A stretch of DNA of 64,000 nucleotides from Prado023 sp963818445 (GTDB lineage: Bacteria > Actinomycetota > Actinomycetes > S36-B12 > CAIYMF01), in NCBI GenBank assembly GCA_963818445.1, contig CAWFSG010000021.1, positions 124,001 through 188,000 on the forward strand, in the 5' to 3' direction. The position numbers were made by a program, and so were the translations under genes. Shown one piece after another: positions 50,525 to 58,530 of this stretch (positions within the stretch are counted from its first letter, which is position 1; each line of letters starts with the position of its first letter). The notes beneath the pieces are model-generated. The model was not told where the DNA came from, made no database searches, and saw nothing but the letters and a program-made list of their open reading frames with translations.

Positions 50525-51355
50525 ATGCCCCCTGCCACGCTGATCACCGTCGCGCCCACCGGGGCGGAGAGCCAGAAGGACGCCAACCCTGCGCTGCCGG
50601 TGACCCTCGATGAGCTCGTGGCTGCCGCGCGCTCCTGTCAGGACGCCGGGGCGGCGATGGTGCACATCCACATCCGTGACGACGAGGGCCGCCCGACCCT
50701 GGACCTCGCGCGCCTGCGCGACACGGTCGCCGCAGTGCGGGAGTCGACCGACCTGATCGTCCAGCTGTCGACGGGGGGCGCGGTGACCGACCCGTTCGAG
50801 ACCCGCCTGGCGGTCCTCGACGCCGCCCCCGACTCCTGCTCGTTGACCACCGGCACCGTCAACTTCGGCGACGACGTCTTCGCCAACCCCTGGCCGTTCG
50901 TCGCCGAGCTCTACCAGCGCACCCAGGCCCTGGGGATCCTTCCCGAGTTCGAGCTGTTCGAGCTCGGGCACGTCACGGCCATGAACCGCCTGCTCGACAC
51001 CTACGGGGCGCCGGGCGGCGGGCACGTGCACGCCGACTTCGTGATGGGCGTGCCCGGCGGGATGCCCGGAACCGCCGCCGCGCTCGTCGCAGGCGTGGCG
51101 ATGCTGCCGACCGGGGCGACCTGGACGGCCACCGGGATCGGGCGGTCCAGCCTGCCCGTCATGCTCGCCGCCCTCTCGCTCGGCGGGAACCTGCGCGTCG
51201 GCATGGAGGACACGCTCACCTACGGCCCCAAACGCCCCGCGCGGGACAACGCGGAGCTGGTCGAACGGGCAGCACGACTGGCCGCCGAGGCCTTCCGCCC
51301 TGCTGCCTCCCCCGATGAAGCACGTCGCATGCTCGGCCTGCCGGCGCAGGGATAG
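50525..51355 (+). CDS. beta-keto acid cleavage enzyme (BKACE, DUF849)
   Basis: The 276-residue TIM-barrel protein belongs to BKACE: MVHIHIRDDEG carries the HxH zinc ligands, with IVQLSTGGAV, LTTGTVNFG, EFELFELGH and VRVGMEDTL-like NLRVGMEDTLTYG. Members condense a beta-keto acid with acetyl-CoA to give acetoacetate and a CoA ester, as in lysine fermentation. The substrate varies by subgroup and is unknown here. The next gene, an asparaginase-like protein, starts 12 nt downstream. Confidence 0.9.
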   Translation: MPPATLITVAPTGAESQKDANPALPVTLDELVAAARSCQDAGAAMVHIHIRDDEGRPTLDLARLRDTVAAVRESTDLIVQLSTGGAVTDPFETRLAVLDAAPDSCSLTTGTVNFGDDVFANPWPFVAELYQRTQALGILPEFELFELGHVTAMNRLLDTYGAPGGGHVHADFVMGVPGGMPGTAAALVAGVAMLPTGATWTATGIGRSSLPVMLAALSLGGNLRVGMEDTLTYGPKRPARDNAELVERAARLAAEAFRPAASPDEARRMLGLPAQG

Positions 51356-51367
51356 GCGGTTACCACG

Positions 51368-52313
51368 ATGGATGGCCAGGTGCTGCTCGCCCAGGTGACG
51401 CGCAACGGGTGGGTCGAATCGGTGCACGCCGGGCACGCGGTGCTCGTCGACCCCGACGGCGCGGTCGTGCGGGCCTGGGGCCGTCCCGAGGACCCCGTCC
51501 TCCCGCGCTCGTCGAACAAGCCGCTGCAGGCGGCGGGGATGGTCGGGGCGGGGCTGGACCTCGCGGGCGCGCAGCTGGCCATCGCGGCGGCCTCCCACAG
51601 CGGTGAGGACTTCCACCTCGACACGGTGCGCGCCGTCCTGGCCGGCGGCGGCCTGGCCGAATCCGACCTCGCCAACACCCCCGCCCTGCCCTACGCCCCG
51701 GCGGCGCAGGTCGCCTGGATCCGCGCCGGTGGTGGGCCCACGTCCCTGACCCAGAACTGCTCGGGCAAGCACGCCGCGATGCTGCGCACCGCCGTGGCCC
51801 TCGGCGCCCCCCTGGGGGAGTACCTGGACCCGGATCACCCGGTCCAGCGCGCGGCGGCCGCCGGGATCGAGCGGCTCTCCGGGGAGCGGATCGTGGCCAC
51901 CGGCGTCGACGGCTGCGGCGCTCCCGGTGGCGGCGATCAGCCTGGTGGGCCTGGCCCGGGCGTTCTCACGGATGGTCCTCGCCGGTGCCGAGACTGCCGA
52001 GGGCCGGGTCGCACGTGCGATGGCCGCCCACCCGGCGCATGTGGGGGGAACCGACCGGGACGTCACGCTGTTCATGGCGGCCCTGCCCGGGGCCATCGCC
52101 AAGGACGGCGCCGAGTCGGTCCACGCGTTCGCCCTGCCCGACGGGCACGCCGGAGCGTTGAAGGTCGCCGACGGCTCGGAGCGGGCGCGCGCTGCCGTGG
52201 CCGTGGCGCTGCTGCGCCACCTCGGCGTCGATCCCACGGTCCTGGCGGTGTCCGGTCCGGCGCCCGTCCTCGGCGGCGGTCGGCCGGTCGGGTCCGTGGA
52301 CGCCGTGTTCTGA
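51368..52313 (+). CDS. asparaginase II family protein, +1 frameshift
   Basis: Joined frames give about 314 residues of the AnsA-II family: VLLAQVTRNGWVESVHAGHAVLVD, RSSNKPLQAAGM, AAASHSGEDFH and TSLTQNCSGKHAAML. After GVDGCGAP one extra base near 51919-51925 must be skipped to continue as VAAISLVGLARAFSR and end in GGGRPVGSVDAVF. It may hydrolyse asparagine or a related amide. It is probably co-transcribed with BKACE. ATG 51368 matches the family N-terminus. Confidence 0.87.
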
Positions 52314-52331
52314 GGCGGCCTGTCGCCCGGC

Positions 52332-52385
52332 ACATGCCCGCCCGGAACGTGCCCGCCCGGAACGTGCCTGCCCGGAACGTGCCTG
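52332..52385. repeat. 15-bp tandem repeat, about 3.5 copies
   Basis: The unit AACGTGCCCGCCCGG recurs at 52346-52360 and, with one C-to-T change, at 52361-52375. A truncated copy precedes (52332-52345) and the last runs into the terminator stem. It is non-coding and may provide a strain-variable marker. Confidence 0.7.
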
Positions 52386-52419
52386 AAGGGGCCCGACCGG
52401 TTGGTCGAACCCCTTCAGG
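52382..52419. terminator. hairpin between convergent asparaginase and HBHA-like genes
   Basis: CCTGAAGGGG (52382-52391) pairs perfectly with CCCCTTCAGG (52410-52419). Inside, CGACC and GGTCG form a second stem with a GGTT loop. Confidence 0.7.
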
Positions 52420-52453
52420 ACCTGCTCAGTCGTCCCGCATCAGCGGGGCGTGA

Positions 52454-53116
52454 TCACTTGATCGTGGAGAGCACCTTGCGGTACAGCGCGGTGGCCTGCT
52501 CCTGGGCGTCGGTGGCCAGGTCGGTCGCGTCGGCGCGCAGGCCGGCGACGGTCGGCAGCTCCACCTTCGGCAGCTCGACCTTGTGCAGCTCGACCTTGGG
52601 CAGCTCCACCTTCGAGGCGCGGTCGCGCAGGTCGGCCACTGTCGGCAGCTCCACCTTGGCGACGCGGTCGCGCATCTCGGAGATCGAGACGTGCGGGCGC
52701 TCCACCTTGGAGACCAGCTTCTCAGCCTCGGCGCGCACGTCGGCGACGGTCGGCACCTCGATCTTGTTCACCAGGGCGCGGATGTCCTCGACGCTGGGAA
52801 CCTCGAACTTGCCGACCAGCTCGCGGACCTCGTCCACGGTCGGGACGTGCAGGCCCTCGTGCTTGGGGGCGATCTTCTCAGCAGCAGCCTTGCGGGCAGC
52901 CGTTGTCCTGGTCGCCGCCGTCTTCTTGGCGGTGGTGGTCTTCTTGGCAGCCGTCTTCTTGGCCGTCGTGGTCTTCTTGGCAGCCGTCTTCTTCGCGGCG
53001 GTCGCCGTCTCCTTCGCCGCGGCGGCGGTGTCCTCGACCGCGGCAGTCGCAGTCTCGGTCACGGTCTCCAGCGTCTCCTGGACGGCCTCGGTCATGGGCG
53101 TGGTGTTCTCAGTCAT
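52454..53116 (-). CDS. HBHA-like Lys/Ala-rich repeat protein
   Basis: The 220-residue protein has no signal or helix for membrane insertion. Residues 39-70 are a basic tract built from TAKKTAAKKT units. Residues about 91-194 contain five imperfect repeats of roughly 22 residues with the pattern K-x-E-(V/L)-P-(T/S)-V-x-(D/E)-(V/I/L)-R. A short KVELPKVELHKVELP stretch lies inside. Neighbours (XRE regulator upstream with a 4-nt overlap, DUF2516 gene divergent) copy the Rv0474-hbhA-Rv0476 order of M. tuberculosis, so it is placed as an HBHA relative. In HBHA, however, the Lys/Ala tract is C-terminal. DNA, heparin or surface binding is possible. Confidence 0.75.
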   Translation of the reverse strand: MTENTTPMTEAVQETLETVTETATAAVEDTAAAAKETATAAKKTAAKKTTTAKKTAAKKTTTAKKTAATRTTAARKAAAEKIAPKHEGLHVPTVDEVRELVGKFEVPSVEDIRALVNKIEVPTVADVRAEAEKLVSKVERPHVSISEMRDRVAKVELPTVADLRDRASKVELPKVELHKVELPKVELPTVAGLRADATDLATDAQEQATALYRKVLSTIK

Positions 53117-53499
53117 GAGAGTTCCTCTTCTGTGGTGTCCTCGGCCAGCTTCTGCTGGGCCGAATTCTCGGTCTGGAAGGCCGCGTAGATCTCCAGCAGG
53201 GCCCTGCGCTGCCGTTCGGTGAGCGTGGTGTCCTCGGAGATCGCCCCGATGACCGTGACGTCACCCAGGCGCTCCTCGAGCAGTCCTGCCCGCACGTACA
53301 GCGTCTCGGCGGAGATCCGCAGTCCGGAGGCGATCCGGGCCAGGATCTCAGCGCTGGGCTTGCGCAGTCCCCGCTCCACCTGGCTCAGGTAGGGGTTGGA
53401 GACATCGGCGGCCTTGGCCAACTGACGCAACGAGATCTGCGCAGCACCCCGCTGTTCGCGGATGTACTCGCCGAGCTTCGTTGCGTCGATCTTGGCCAC
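53113..53499 (-). CDS. XRE-family helix-turn-helix regulator
   Basis: The 128-residue protein has an N-terminal XRE helix-turn-helix: LGEYIREQRGAAQISLRQLAKAADVSNPYLSQVERGLRKPSAEIL. A C-terminal helical domain (TERQRRALLEIYAAFQTEN) follows. It precedes and overlaps the HBHA-like gene, so it probably regulates its own operon. A palindrome with repeated GCAAGC half-sites lies 22 nt upstream of the start. The start codon is GTG. Confidence 0.92.
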   Translation of the reverse strand: MAKIDATKLGEYIREQRGAAQISLRQLAKAADVSNPYLSQVERGLRKPSAEILARIASGLRISAETLYVRAGLLEERLGDVTVIGAISEDTTLTERQRRALLEIYAAFQTENSAQQKLAEDTTEEELS

Positions 53500-53520
53500 A
53501 CCTCAAGTATCCCCGGGTGT

Positions 53521-53547
53521 GCTTGCAATTGCAAGCGGCTAGCAAGC
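53521..53547. promoter_or_regulatory. probable XRE operator
   Basis: GCTTGCAATTGCAAGC (53521-53536) is a perfect 16-bp palindrome. A further GCAAGC half-site at 53542-53547 is 11 bp from the second arm. It sits between the divergent XRE and DUF2516 genes. Confidence 0.55.
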
Positions 53548-53598
53548 AGTCGGGGCGTGAGATGGCTCACGCCGCCCATGTCACCTACGCTTGTCTCC

Positions 53599-53880
53599 AT
53601 GAACACGCTGACGACCGCGATCCTGTGGGCCATCGACCTCGCCACGCTGGTCGGCTCGGCATGGGCCTTCATCCACTGCCTGCGCACCCGTCCCGATGCC
53701 TTCCCGGCAATCGGGCGTCAGTCCAAGGGGCTGTGGCTGGCCCTGACCGGTGGTGCCACCCTCGTGTCGCTGGCATGGTTCAGCCCGATCGGGATCCTGG
53801 GCATCGCCTCGATCGTGATCGCCTCGGTCTACCTGCTGGACATCCGGCCGAAGATCGCCGAGATCCTCAGCGGTCAGTGA
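53599..53880 (+). CDS. DUF2516 membrane protein
   Basis: The 93-residue protein has three hydrophobic helices (TTAILWAIDLATLVGSAWAFI, LWLALTGGATLVSLAWF, GILGIASIVIASVYLLDI) and the DUF2516 segment HCLRTRPDAFPAIGRQSKGLW. Function is unknown. TACGCT (53586-53591) is 7 nt before ATG, so it is leaderless. The gene next to an XRE-HBHA pair matches Mycobacterium. Confidence 0.88.
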   Translation: MNTLTTAILWAIDLATLVGSAWAFIHCLRTRPDAFPAIGRQSKGLWLALTGGATLVSLAWFSPIGILGIASIVIASVYLLDIRPKIAEILSGQ

Positions 53881-53901
53881 GCCGTCGGACATCCGGCTGA
53901 C

Positions 53902-54924
53902 TCAGTCCGGCGGGTCCATCATCGTGAGGACCACCTTGCCCCGGGCGTGGCCCGACTCGAGGTGCTCCAGCGCAGCCACCGCCTCGTCGAGCGGGTAGGT
54001 GCGGCCCACGACCGGGTGCAGCGCACCCGCGGCCACCATCCCCGTCAGGATCCGCATGGCGTCCGGTCCGGGACCGGAGAAGTCCGGACGGGGCACCTGG
54101 GAGCTCACGGCCGAGCGCGCCATCAGGGCGAACACCCGGGGCATGCTGCCCAGCCAGCGGTGGCCCCCGGCGCCGTAGCGGTCGTGCCCGATCAGGATGT
54201 AGCGACCCTTGTCGCTGAGCACCTGGCGGACCTTGGCGAAGGAGTGGTTGCCCGGGATGTCGATCACCACGTCGTAGCGCTGCTGACCGGCTGTGAAGTC
54301 GGTGCGCGTCCCGTCGATGATCTCGTCGGCGCCGACCTGCTCGAGCAGGTCCATGCGGTCCGTGCGCTCCACGGCCGTCACGTGGGCCCCATCCGCGCGC
54401 GCGATCTGGACTGCGAACTGGCCGACCGCACCGCCGGCACCGTTGACCAGCACCCGCTCACCGGGCTGCACCTTCGCCTCGTTGCGGACCGTGAACAGGG
54501 CGATCAGCGCCGAGGTGGGTACGGCAGCCGCCTCGACGAACGAGACCCCGTCGGGGATCCGCTCGAGGGCGGCCTCCGGTGCGGCCACGTACTGCGCGAA
54601 GGTCCCGCCGTTGCGCCACTGGAAGCCCTCGACGACCTCGCCGAAGACCGGGTCGCCGACCTGGAACCGCGACGTGCCGGGGCCGAGCTCCTCGACCACC
54701 CCGGCGGCGTCGGTGCCCGGGATCGGGTTGGCCGGCCGGCGCAGTCCGCCGCCCATGAGGCGCAGGGCGTAGGGCACGCCGCGGATCATGTGCCAGACGT
54801 CGGCATGCACCGAGGCTGCGTGGACCCGGATCAGGACCTGCCCCTCACCGGGCACCGGCCGGTCCACCTCGCCCAGGCGCAGCTGCGCCGGCGCCCCGTA
54901 CTGATCGGCGATGACGGCCTTCAC
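53902..54924 (-). CDS. zinc-free medium-chain dehydrogenase/reductase (quinone oxidoreductase-like)
   Basis: The 340-residue protein is an MDR superfamily member: GEGQVLIRVHAASVHADVWHM, NPIPGTDAAGVVEELG, and the NADPH site VLVNGAGGAVGQFAVQIARADGAHV. The catalytic and structural zinc ligands of alcohol dehydrogenases are absent, as in quinone oxidoreductases. The substrate is unknown. GTG 54924 follows GAGGAGGAG. A hairpin separates it from gpm. Confidence 0.87.
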   Translation of the reverse strand: MKAVIADQYGAPAQLRLGEVDRPVPGEGQVLIRVHAASVHADVWHMIRGVPYALRLMGGGLRRPANPIPGTDAAGVVEELGPGTSRFQVGDPVFGEVVEGFQWRNGGTFAQYVAAPEAALERIPDGVSFVEAAAVPTSALIALFTVRNEAKVQPGERVLVNGAGGAVGQFAVQIARADGAHVTAVERTDRMDLLEQVGADEIIDGTRTDFTAGQQRYDVVIDIPGNHSFAKVRQVLSDKGRYILIGHDRYGAGGHRWLGSMPRVFALMARSAVSSQVPRPDFSGPGPDAMRILTGMVAAGALHPVVGRTYPLDEAVAALEHLESGHARGKVVLTMMDPPD

Positions 54925-54943
54925 TGGCTCCTCCTCGAACAGG

Positions 54944-54982
54944 CCGCAGGCCCGGGCGCGATCACCTCGCCCGGGCCTGCGG
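54944..54982 (-). terminator. 15-bp perfect hairpin downstream of gpm
   Basis: CCGCAGGCCCGGGCG (54944-54958) and its exact complement (54968-54982) form a stem with a 9-nt loop, 20 nt past the gpm stop. Confidence 0.7.
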
Positions 54983-55001
54983 ATTCCCCCGTCGTTGGGA
55001 C

Positions 55002-55748
55002 CTACTTGCCCTGATTGGCCACTGCCGCAGCCGCTGCGGCTGCCGCCTCCGGGTCCACGTACTCACCACCGGGGACCGTGGGGTGCAGATCCTCGTCGAG
55101 CCGGTACACCAGCGGGATCCCCGTGGGGATGTTCAGCTTGATGACCGCCTCGTCGCTCATTCCCTCCAGGTGCTTGACCAGCCCGCGCAGGGAGTTGCCG
55201 TGCGCGCCGACCATGACCGTGCGCCCCAGCCGGAGGTCCGGGACGATGCCGTCGTACCAGTAGGGCAGCATCCGGGTGACGACGTCCTTGAGGCACTCGG
55301 CCGCCGGCCGGATCTCCGGCGCGAGGTCGGCATACCGCGGGTCGTGGGTCTGGGCGTGCTCGTCCTCGGGATCGATCGGCGGCGGCGGCACGTCATAGGA
55401 ACGCCGCCACTCGGTGAACTTCTCCTCGCCGTACTTCTGCAGGGTCTCCTTCTTGTCCTTGCCCTGCAGGGCGCCGTAGTGCCGCTCGTTGAGGCGCCAC
55501 GACCGGCGCACCGGGACCCAGTGCCGCTCGCAGGCCTCCAGGGCCATCTGCGTGGTGCGGATCGCACGCTTCTGCAGGGAGGTGTGCGCGACGTCGGGCA
55601 GGATGCCCTGCTCGAGGAGCATCTGGCCGCCGCGGACGGCCTCCGCCTCGCCCTTGGCGGTCAGGTTCACGTCGACCCAGCCGGTGAACAGGTTCAGTGC
55701 GTTCCACTCGCTCTCGCCATGGCGGAGCAGGATCAGGGTGTAGGTCAT
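55002..55748 (-). CDS. gpmA: 2,3-bisphosphoglycerate-dependent phosphoglycerate mutase
   Basis: The 248-residue glycolytic enzyme interconverts 3- and 2-phosphoglycerate. It has the phosphohistidine motif LILLRHGESEWN, ERHYGALQG, RRSYDVPPPP and MVGAHGNSLRGLVKHLEG with the second His. The C-terminus ends in an Ala-rich run (EAAAAAAAAVANQGK). ATG 55748 is the family start. The gene lies in the order gpm-YbjN-mshA-phoU, near senX3-regX3, as in mycobacteria. Confidence 0.96.
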   Translation of the reverse strand: MTYTLILLRHGESEWNALNLFTGWVDVNLTAKGEAEAVRGGQMLLEQGILPDVAHTSLQKRAIRTTQMALEACERHWVPVRRSWRLNERHYGALQGKDKKETLQKYGEEKFTEWRRSYDVPPPPIDPEDEHAQTHDPRYADLAPEIRPAAECLKDVVTRMLPYWYDGIVPDLRLGRTVMVGAHGNSLRGLVKHLEGMSDEAVIKLNIPTGIPLVYRLDEDLHPTVPGGEYVDPEAAAAAAAAVANQGK

Positions 55749-55830
55749 GGGGGCAATACTGGCCCAGCCGACCCACCCCTCGCGCGGCGAGCGGATGGCC
55801 ATCGGATGAACCGCGGCCGGCGCTGCTGGA

Positions 55831-56334
55831 TCAGTCGGCGGCGGTCTCGGGACCCAGGTCGGCGAACGCCTCGAGGTTGGCCACCGACTCGCCCCGGGAC
55901 TCCCGCCACGCCCGCTCCCGACGGATCGCGGTGGCGAATCCCAGGCGCAGGATCGTGTTGAACGACTCATCCGCGGCGCGCAGGACCGACCCGAGGAGCC
56001 GGTCGAGGTCCTCCGGGCCGATCCCGGCGATCGGGACCCGTCCGGCGAGGTAGATGTCCCCGAGGCTGTCGAGGGCGAAGGCCACGCCGAGCATCCTGGT
56101 GTTCTGCTGCAGCAGCCAGCGGTAGACCGCCTCGGCGTTCTCGTCGGGGTTGCGGGCGACGAAGGCGTTGATGGTCAGGGCCTGTGGACCGACCGCCATG
56201 CTCACTGTGGTGCGCAGCTTCGCCCGGCCGGGCAGCACGATCACGAACCGGTTGGGCTCGGGTCGCTCGTGCTCCAACCCCTCGGCCTCGAGCAGGGCGG
56301 CGAGGTGGGTGGTCACCGCTGCCTGCCGGGGCAT
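55831..56334 (-). CDS. YbjN-domain protein
   Basis: The 167-residue soluble protein has the YbjN fold: VTTHLAALLEAEGLEHERPEPNRFVIVLPG, then NAEAVYRWLLQQNTRMLGVAFALDSLGDIYLAGRVP. YbjN proteins resemble type III secretion chaperones; function here is unknown. The ATG shares one base with the mshA stop (TGATG), so it is translationally coupled to mshA. The same pair occurs in M. tuberculosis (mshA, Rv0487). Confidence 0.88.
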   Translation of the reverse strand: MPRQAAVTTHLAALLEAEGLEHERPEPNRFVIVLPGRAKLRTTVSMAVGPQALTINAFVARNPDENAEAVYRWLLQQNTRMLGVAFALDSLGDIYLAGRVPIAGIGPEDLDRLLGSVLRAADESFNTILRLGFATAIRRERAWRESRGESVANLEAFADLGPETAAD

Positions 56335-57629
56335 CAGCCGACCCTGCCCAGGGCGTCCCGGGGGGCGGCCAGCGCCGCCGAGTAGCTGGCGAGCAGCCCG
56401 TCGACGGTGGCGTCCCACGACAGCGTCTCGGCGTGGCCGCGCGCACCCGAGGCGAGGTGGGCCCGAAGCGCGTCGTCGGCGAGGATCCGGCGCAGGGCCG
56501 CGGCCCACTGCTCGGGCTCGTGCCCGTCCACCAGCAGCCCGGAGACCCCATCGTCGACGGCCACCGGAAGCCCGCCGACGTTGGCGGCCAGCACCGGGGT
56601 CCCGCAGGCCTGCGCCTCGACCGCGACGAGTCCGAACGACTCGGAGTGCGAGGGCACGACCACGACGTCGGCCGCGGCGTAGCGCTGGCGCAGCCGCACC
56701 CGGTCGGTCGGGGCGTGGAATGCCGCGGGGACGTGCAACTCGGAGGCCAGGTCGGCCAGGGCCGTGGGGTGCTCCGTGCCGGACCCCGACGGGCCGCCAC
56801 AGAACTCCAGACGCACCCGGGCTGCCAGGTCCGGGTCGGACTGGGCCAGGTGCGCCATCGCCCGGACGAGCAGGTCGGGAGCCTTCAACGGCTGGATGCG
56901 GCCCACGAACAGCACCACGAGGTTGTCCGGGGCGTACCCGAGCGCGGCGCGGGCCGCAGCCCGGTCGCGGCCGTGGAAGGCGTCGAGGTCGACCCCGGGC
57001 AGGACCACGTCCACCAGGCGGGGGTCGGCGTCGTACAGGGTCACGAGCTCGGAGCGCTCGGCTGCGGTGTTGGCCACGAGCCGGTCGGCGGCGTCGACCA
57101 CCTGCTGCTCGCCGATGATCCGCAGCTGGGGCTCCGCGCGGTCGTCCGGGGCGAGGCTCAGGTTCTTGACCCGGCCCATCGTGTGCATCGTGTGCACCAG
57201 GGGGACGCCCCAGCGCTCCTTTGCCAGCCATCCGACCTGCCCCGAGAGCCAGTAGTGCGAATGGATCAGGTCGTACCAGCCCTCACGCCGGGCCGCCTCC
57301 TTGCGCAGCACGCCGGCGGTCACCGCGCAGAGCTGCCCGGGGAGGTCCTCCTTGGGCAGGCCCTCGAACGGACCGGCCACGACGTTGTGGACCAGGACCC
57401 CGGGCGCCATCTCCACCTGTGCGGGCAGCTCGCTGGAGGTGGCGCGGGTGAAGACCTCGACCTCGGTGCCGCGCCGCGCCAACCGGGTGGCGACCTCCGC
57501 GATGTACACGTTCATGCCCCCGGCATCGCCCGTTCCGGGCTGGTCCAGGGGGGAGGTGTGGACGCTGAGCATGGCCACGCGCCGCGGGGCGCGGCGCAGG
57601 GGCAGGGCGGCATCCACGCCCACAACCAT
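56334..57629 (-). CDS. mshA: D-inositol-3-phosphate glycosyltransferase
   Basis: This GT4 enzyme of about 431 residues makes the first mycothiol intermediate from UDP-GlcNAc and inositol 3-phosphate. The signature is RVAMLSVHTSPLDQPGTGDA, followed by GGMNVYI, then LIHSHYWLSGQVGW, VVLFVGRIQPLKAPDLL and SHSESFGLVAVEAQACGTPVLA. I use the ATG at 57629; GTG at 57647 or 57668 would add 6 or 13 residues. It pairs with mshD elsewhere in the window, so the organism makes mycothiol. Confidence 0.94.
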   Translation of the reverse strand: MVVGVDAALPLRRAPRRVAMLSVHTSPLDQPGTGDAGGMNVYIAEVATRLARRGTEVEVFTRATSSELPAQVEMAPGVLVHNVVAGPFEGLPKEDLPGQLCAVTAGVLRKEAARREGWYDLIHSHYWLSGQVGWLAKERWGVPLVHTMHTMGRVKNLSLAPDDRAEPQLRIIGEQQVVDAADRLVANTAAERSELVTLYDADPRLVDVVLPGVDLDAFHGRDRAAARAALGYAPDNLVVLFVGRIQPLKAPDLLVRAMAHLAQSDPDLAARVRLEFCGGPSGSGTEHPTALADLASELHVPAAFHAPTDRVRLRQRYAAADVVVVPSHSESFGLVAVEAQACGTPVLAANVGGLPVAVDDGVSGLLVDGHEPEQWAAALRRILADDALRAHLASGARGHAETLSWDATVDGLLASYSAALAAPRDALGRVG

Positions 57630-57690
57630 CGCGGAGCGTGGGGTCACGAGCAAGTCGGCCAGGGGCACCCCGGGCAGACGGGCCCGGGCC

Positions 57691-58365
57691 TCACTGCCCG
57701 ATCGGGGCCTCGAGCGTGGTGTCGGAGTACTGCTCGCCGGTCACGACGTGCATGACCCGCCGCGCGATGCTCACCGCATGGTCGGCATAGCGCTCGTAGT
57801 AGCGCGACAGCAGGGTGGCGTCGATGGCTGCCTCGACACCGTGGCTCCACGAGGGCGAGAGCACGGTGGTGAACAGCTCGCGGTGCAGTCGGTCGACCTC
57901 CTGGTCGTAGCGCTCGATGTCCGGGCCGAGCGAGATGTCCTTGGTGGAGATGACCGTGGCGGTCTTGGCCGCGATGGCATCCTCCAGGGCGCCCAGCTCG
58001 GCGAAGGTCCCGCGCAGCTCCGTGGGGATGCTGGAGTTCGGGTAGCGCATGCGCGCCTGCTTGGCCACGTGCACGGCGAGGTCGCCCATCCGCTCCAGCG
58101 AGGACGAGATCCGCAGGGATCCGATCACCAGGCGCAGGTCGGTGGCGACCGGCTGCTGGAGGGCCGCGGCGTCGTAGCAGCGGCGCTCGACCTCGCTCGT
58201 CAGCTCGTCGAGGTGGTCGTCGCCGGAGATCACGGCCTCGGCGACCGCCAGGTCGGCGTTCAGCAGTGCCTGGGTCGCCTGGTTCATCGCCGTGCCGGCG
58301 GCGACGGCCATCTCGGCCAACAGGTCGCTGATCTCGTCGAGTTGCTCGTGGAACGCTGCGCGCAT
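57691..58365 (-). CDS. phoU: phosphate-specific transport regulator PhoU
   Basis: The 224-residue protein consists of two three-helix PhoU repeats: MRAAFHEQLDEISDLLAEMA, RCYDAAALQQPVATDLRLVIGSLRISSSLERMGDLAVHVAK and YYERYADHAVSIARRV. PhoU couples the Pst transporter to the sensor kinase. ATG 58365 follows GGGAGGAC. It is divergent from senX3-regX3 with a Pho box between, so phoU itself is probably under RegX3 control. The metal-binding ERMGD and ERYAD motifs are present. Confidence 0.95.
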   Translation of the reverse strand: MRAAFHEQLDEISDLLAEMAVAAGTAMNQATQALLNADLAVAEAVISGDDHLDELTSEVERRCYDAAALQQPVATDLRLVIGSLRISSSLERMGDLAVHVAKQARMRYPNSSIPTELRGTFAELGALEDAIAAKTATVISTKDISLGPDIERYDQEVDRLHRELFTTVLSPSWSHGVEAAIDATLLSRYYERYADHAVSIARRVMHVVTGEQYSDTTLEAPIGQ

Positions 58366-58429
58366 GATGTCCTCCCGGAGGCAGTCTAGATCTGCAGGCT
58401 TGCACTGCATCGCACGGACGTGGCCCAAC

Positions 58430-58447
58430 GGTGAGCGAACGGTGAAC
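58430..58447. promoter_or_regulatory. Pho box between phoU and senX3
   Basis: GGTGAGC (58430-58436), GAAC and GGTGAAC (58441-58447) are the reverse complement of GTTCACC-GTTC-GCTCACC, direct repeats with 11-nt periodicity. It lies 42 nt upstream of a phoU -10 box (TAGACT, 58383-58388 on the minus strand). Confidence 0.75.
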
Positions 58448-58517
58448 AATCCGCGCCGGGGGGATGAATAGGGCCCGCCGCGCAGCCTGACCGGGATGTG
58501 TGAATCCGGCGCAGCCC

Positions 58518-58523
58518 TATTCT
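58518..58523 (+). promoter_or_regulatory. -10 box of senX3
   Basis: TATTCT lies exactly 7 nt before GTG 58531; there is no ribosome site, so senX3 should be leaderless. Confidence 0.6.
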
Positions 58524-58530
58524 GACTCAC

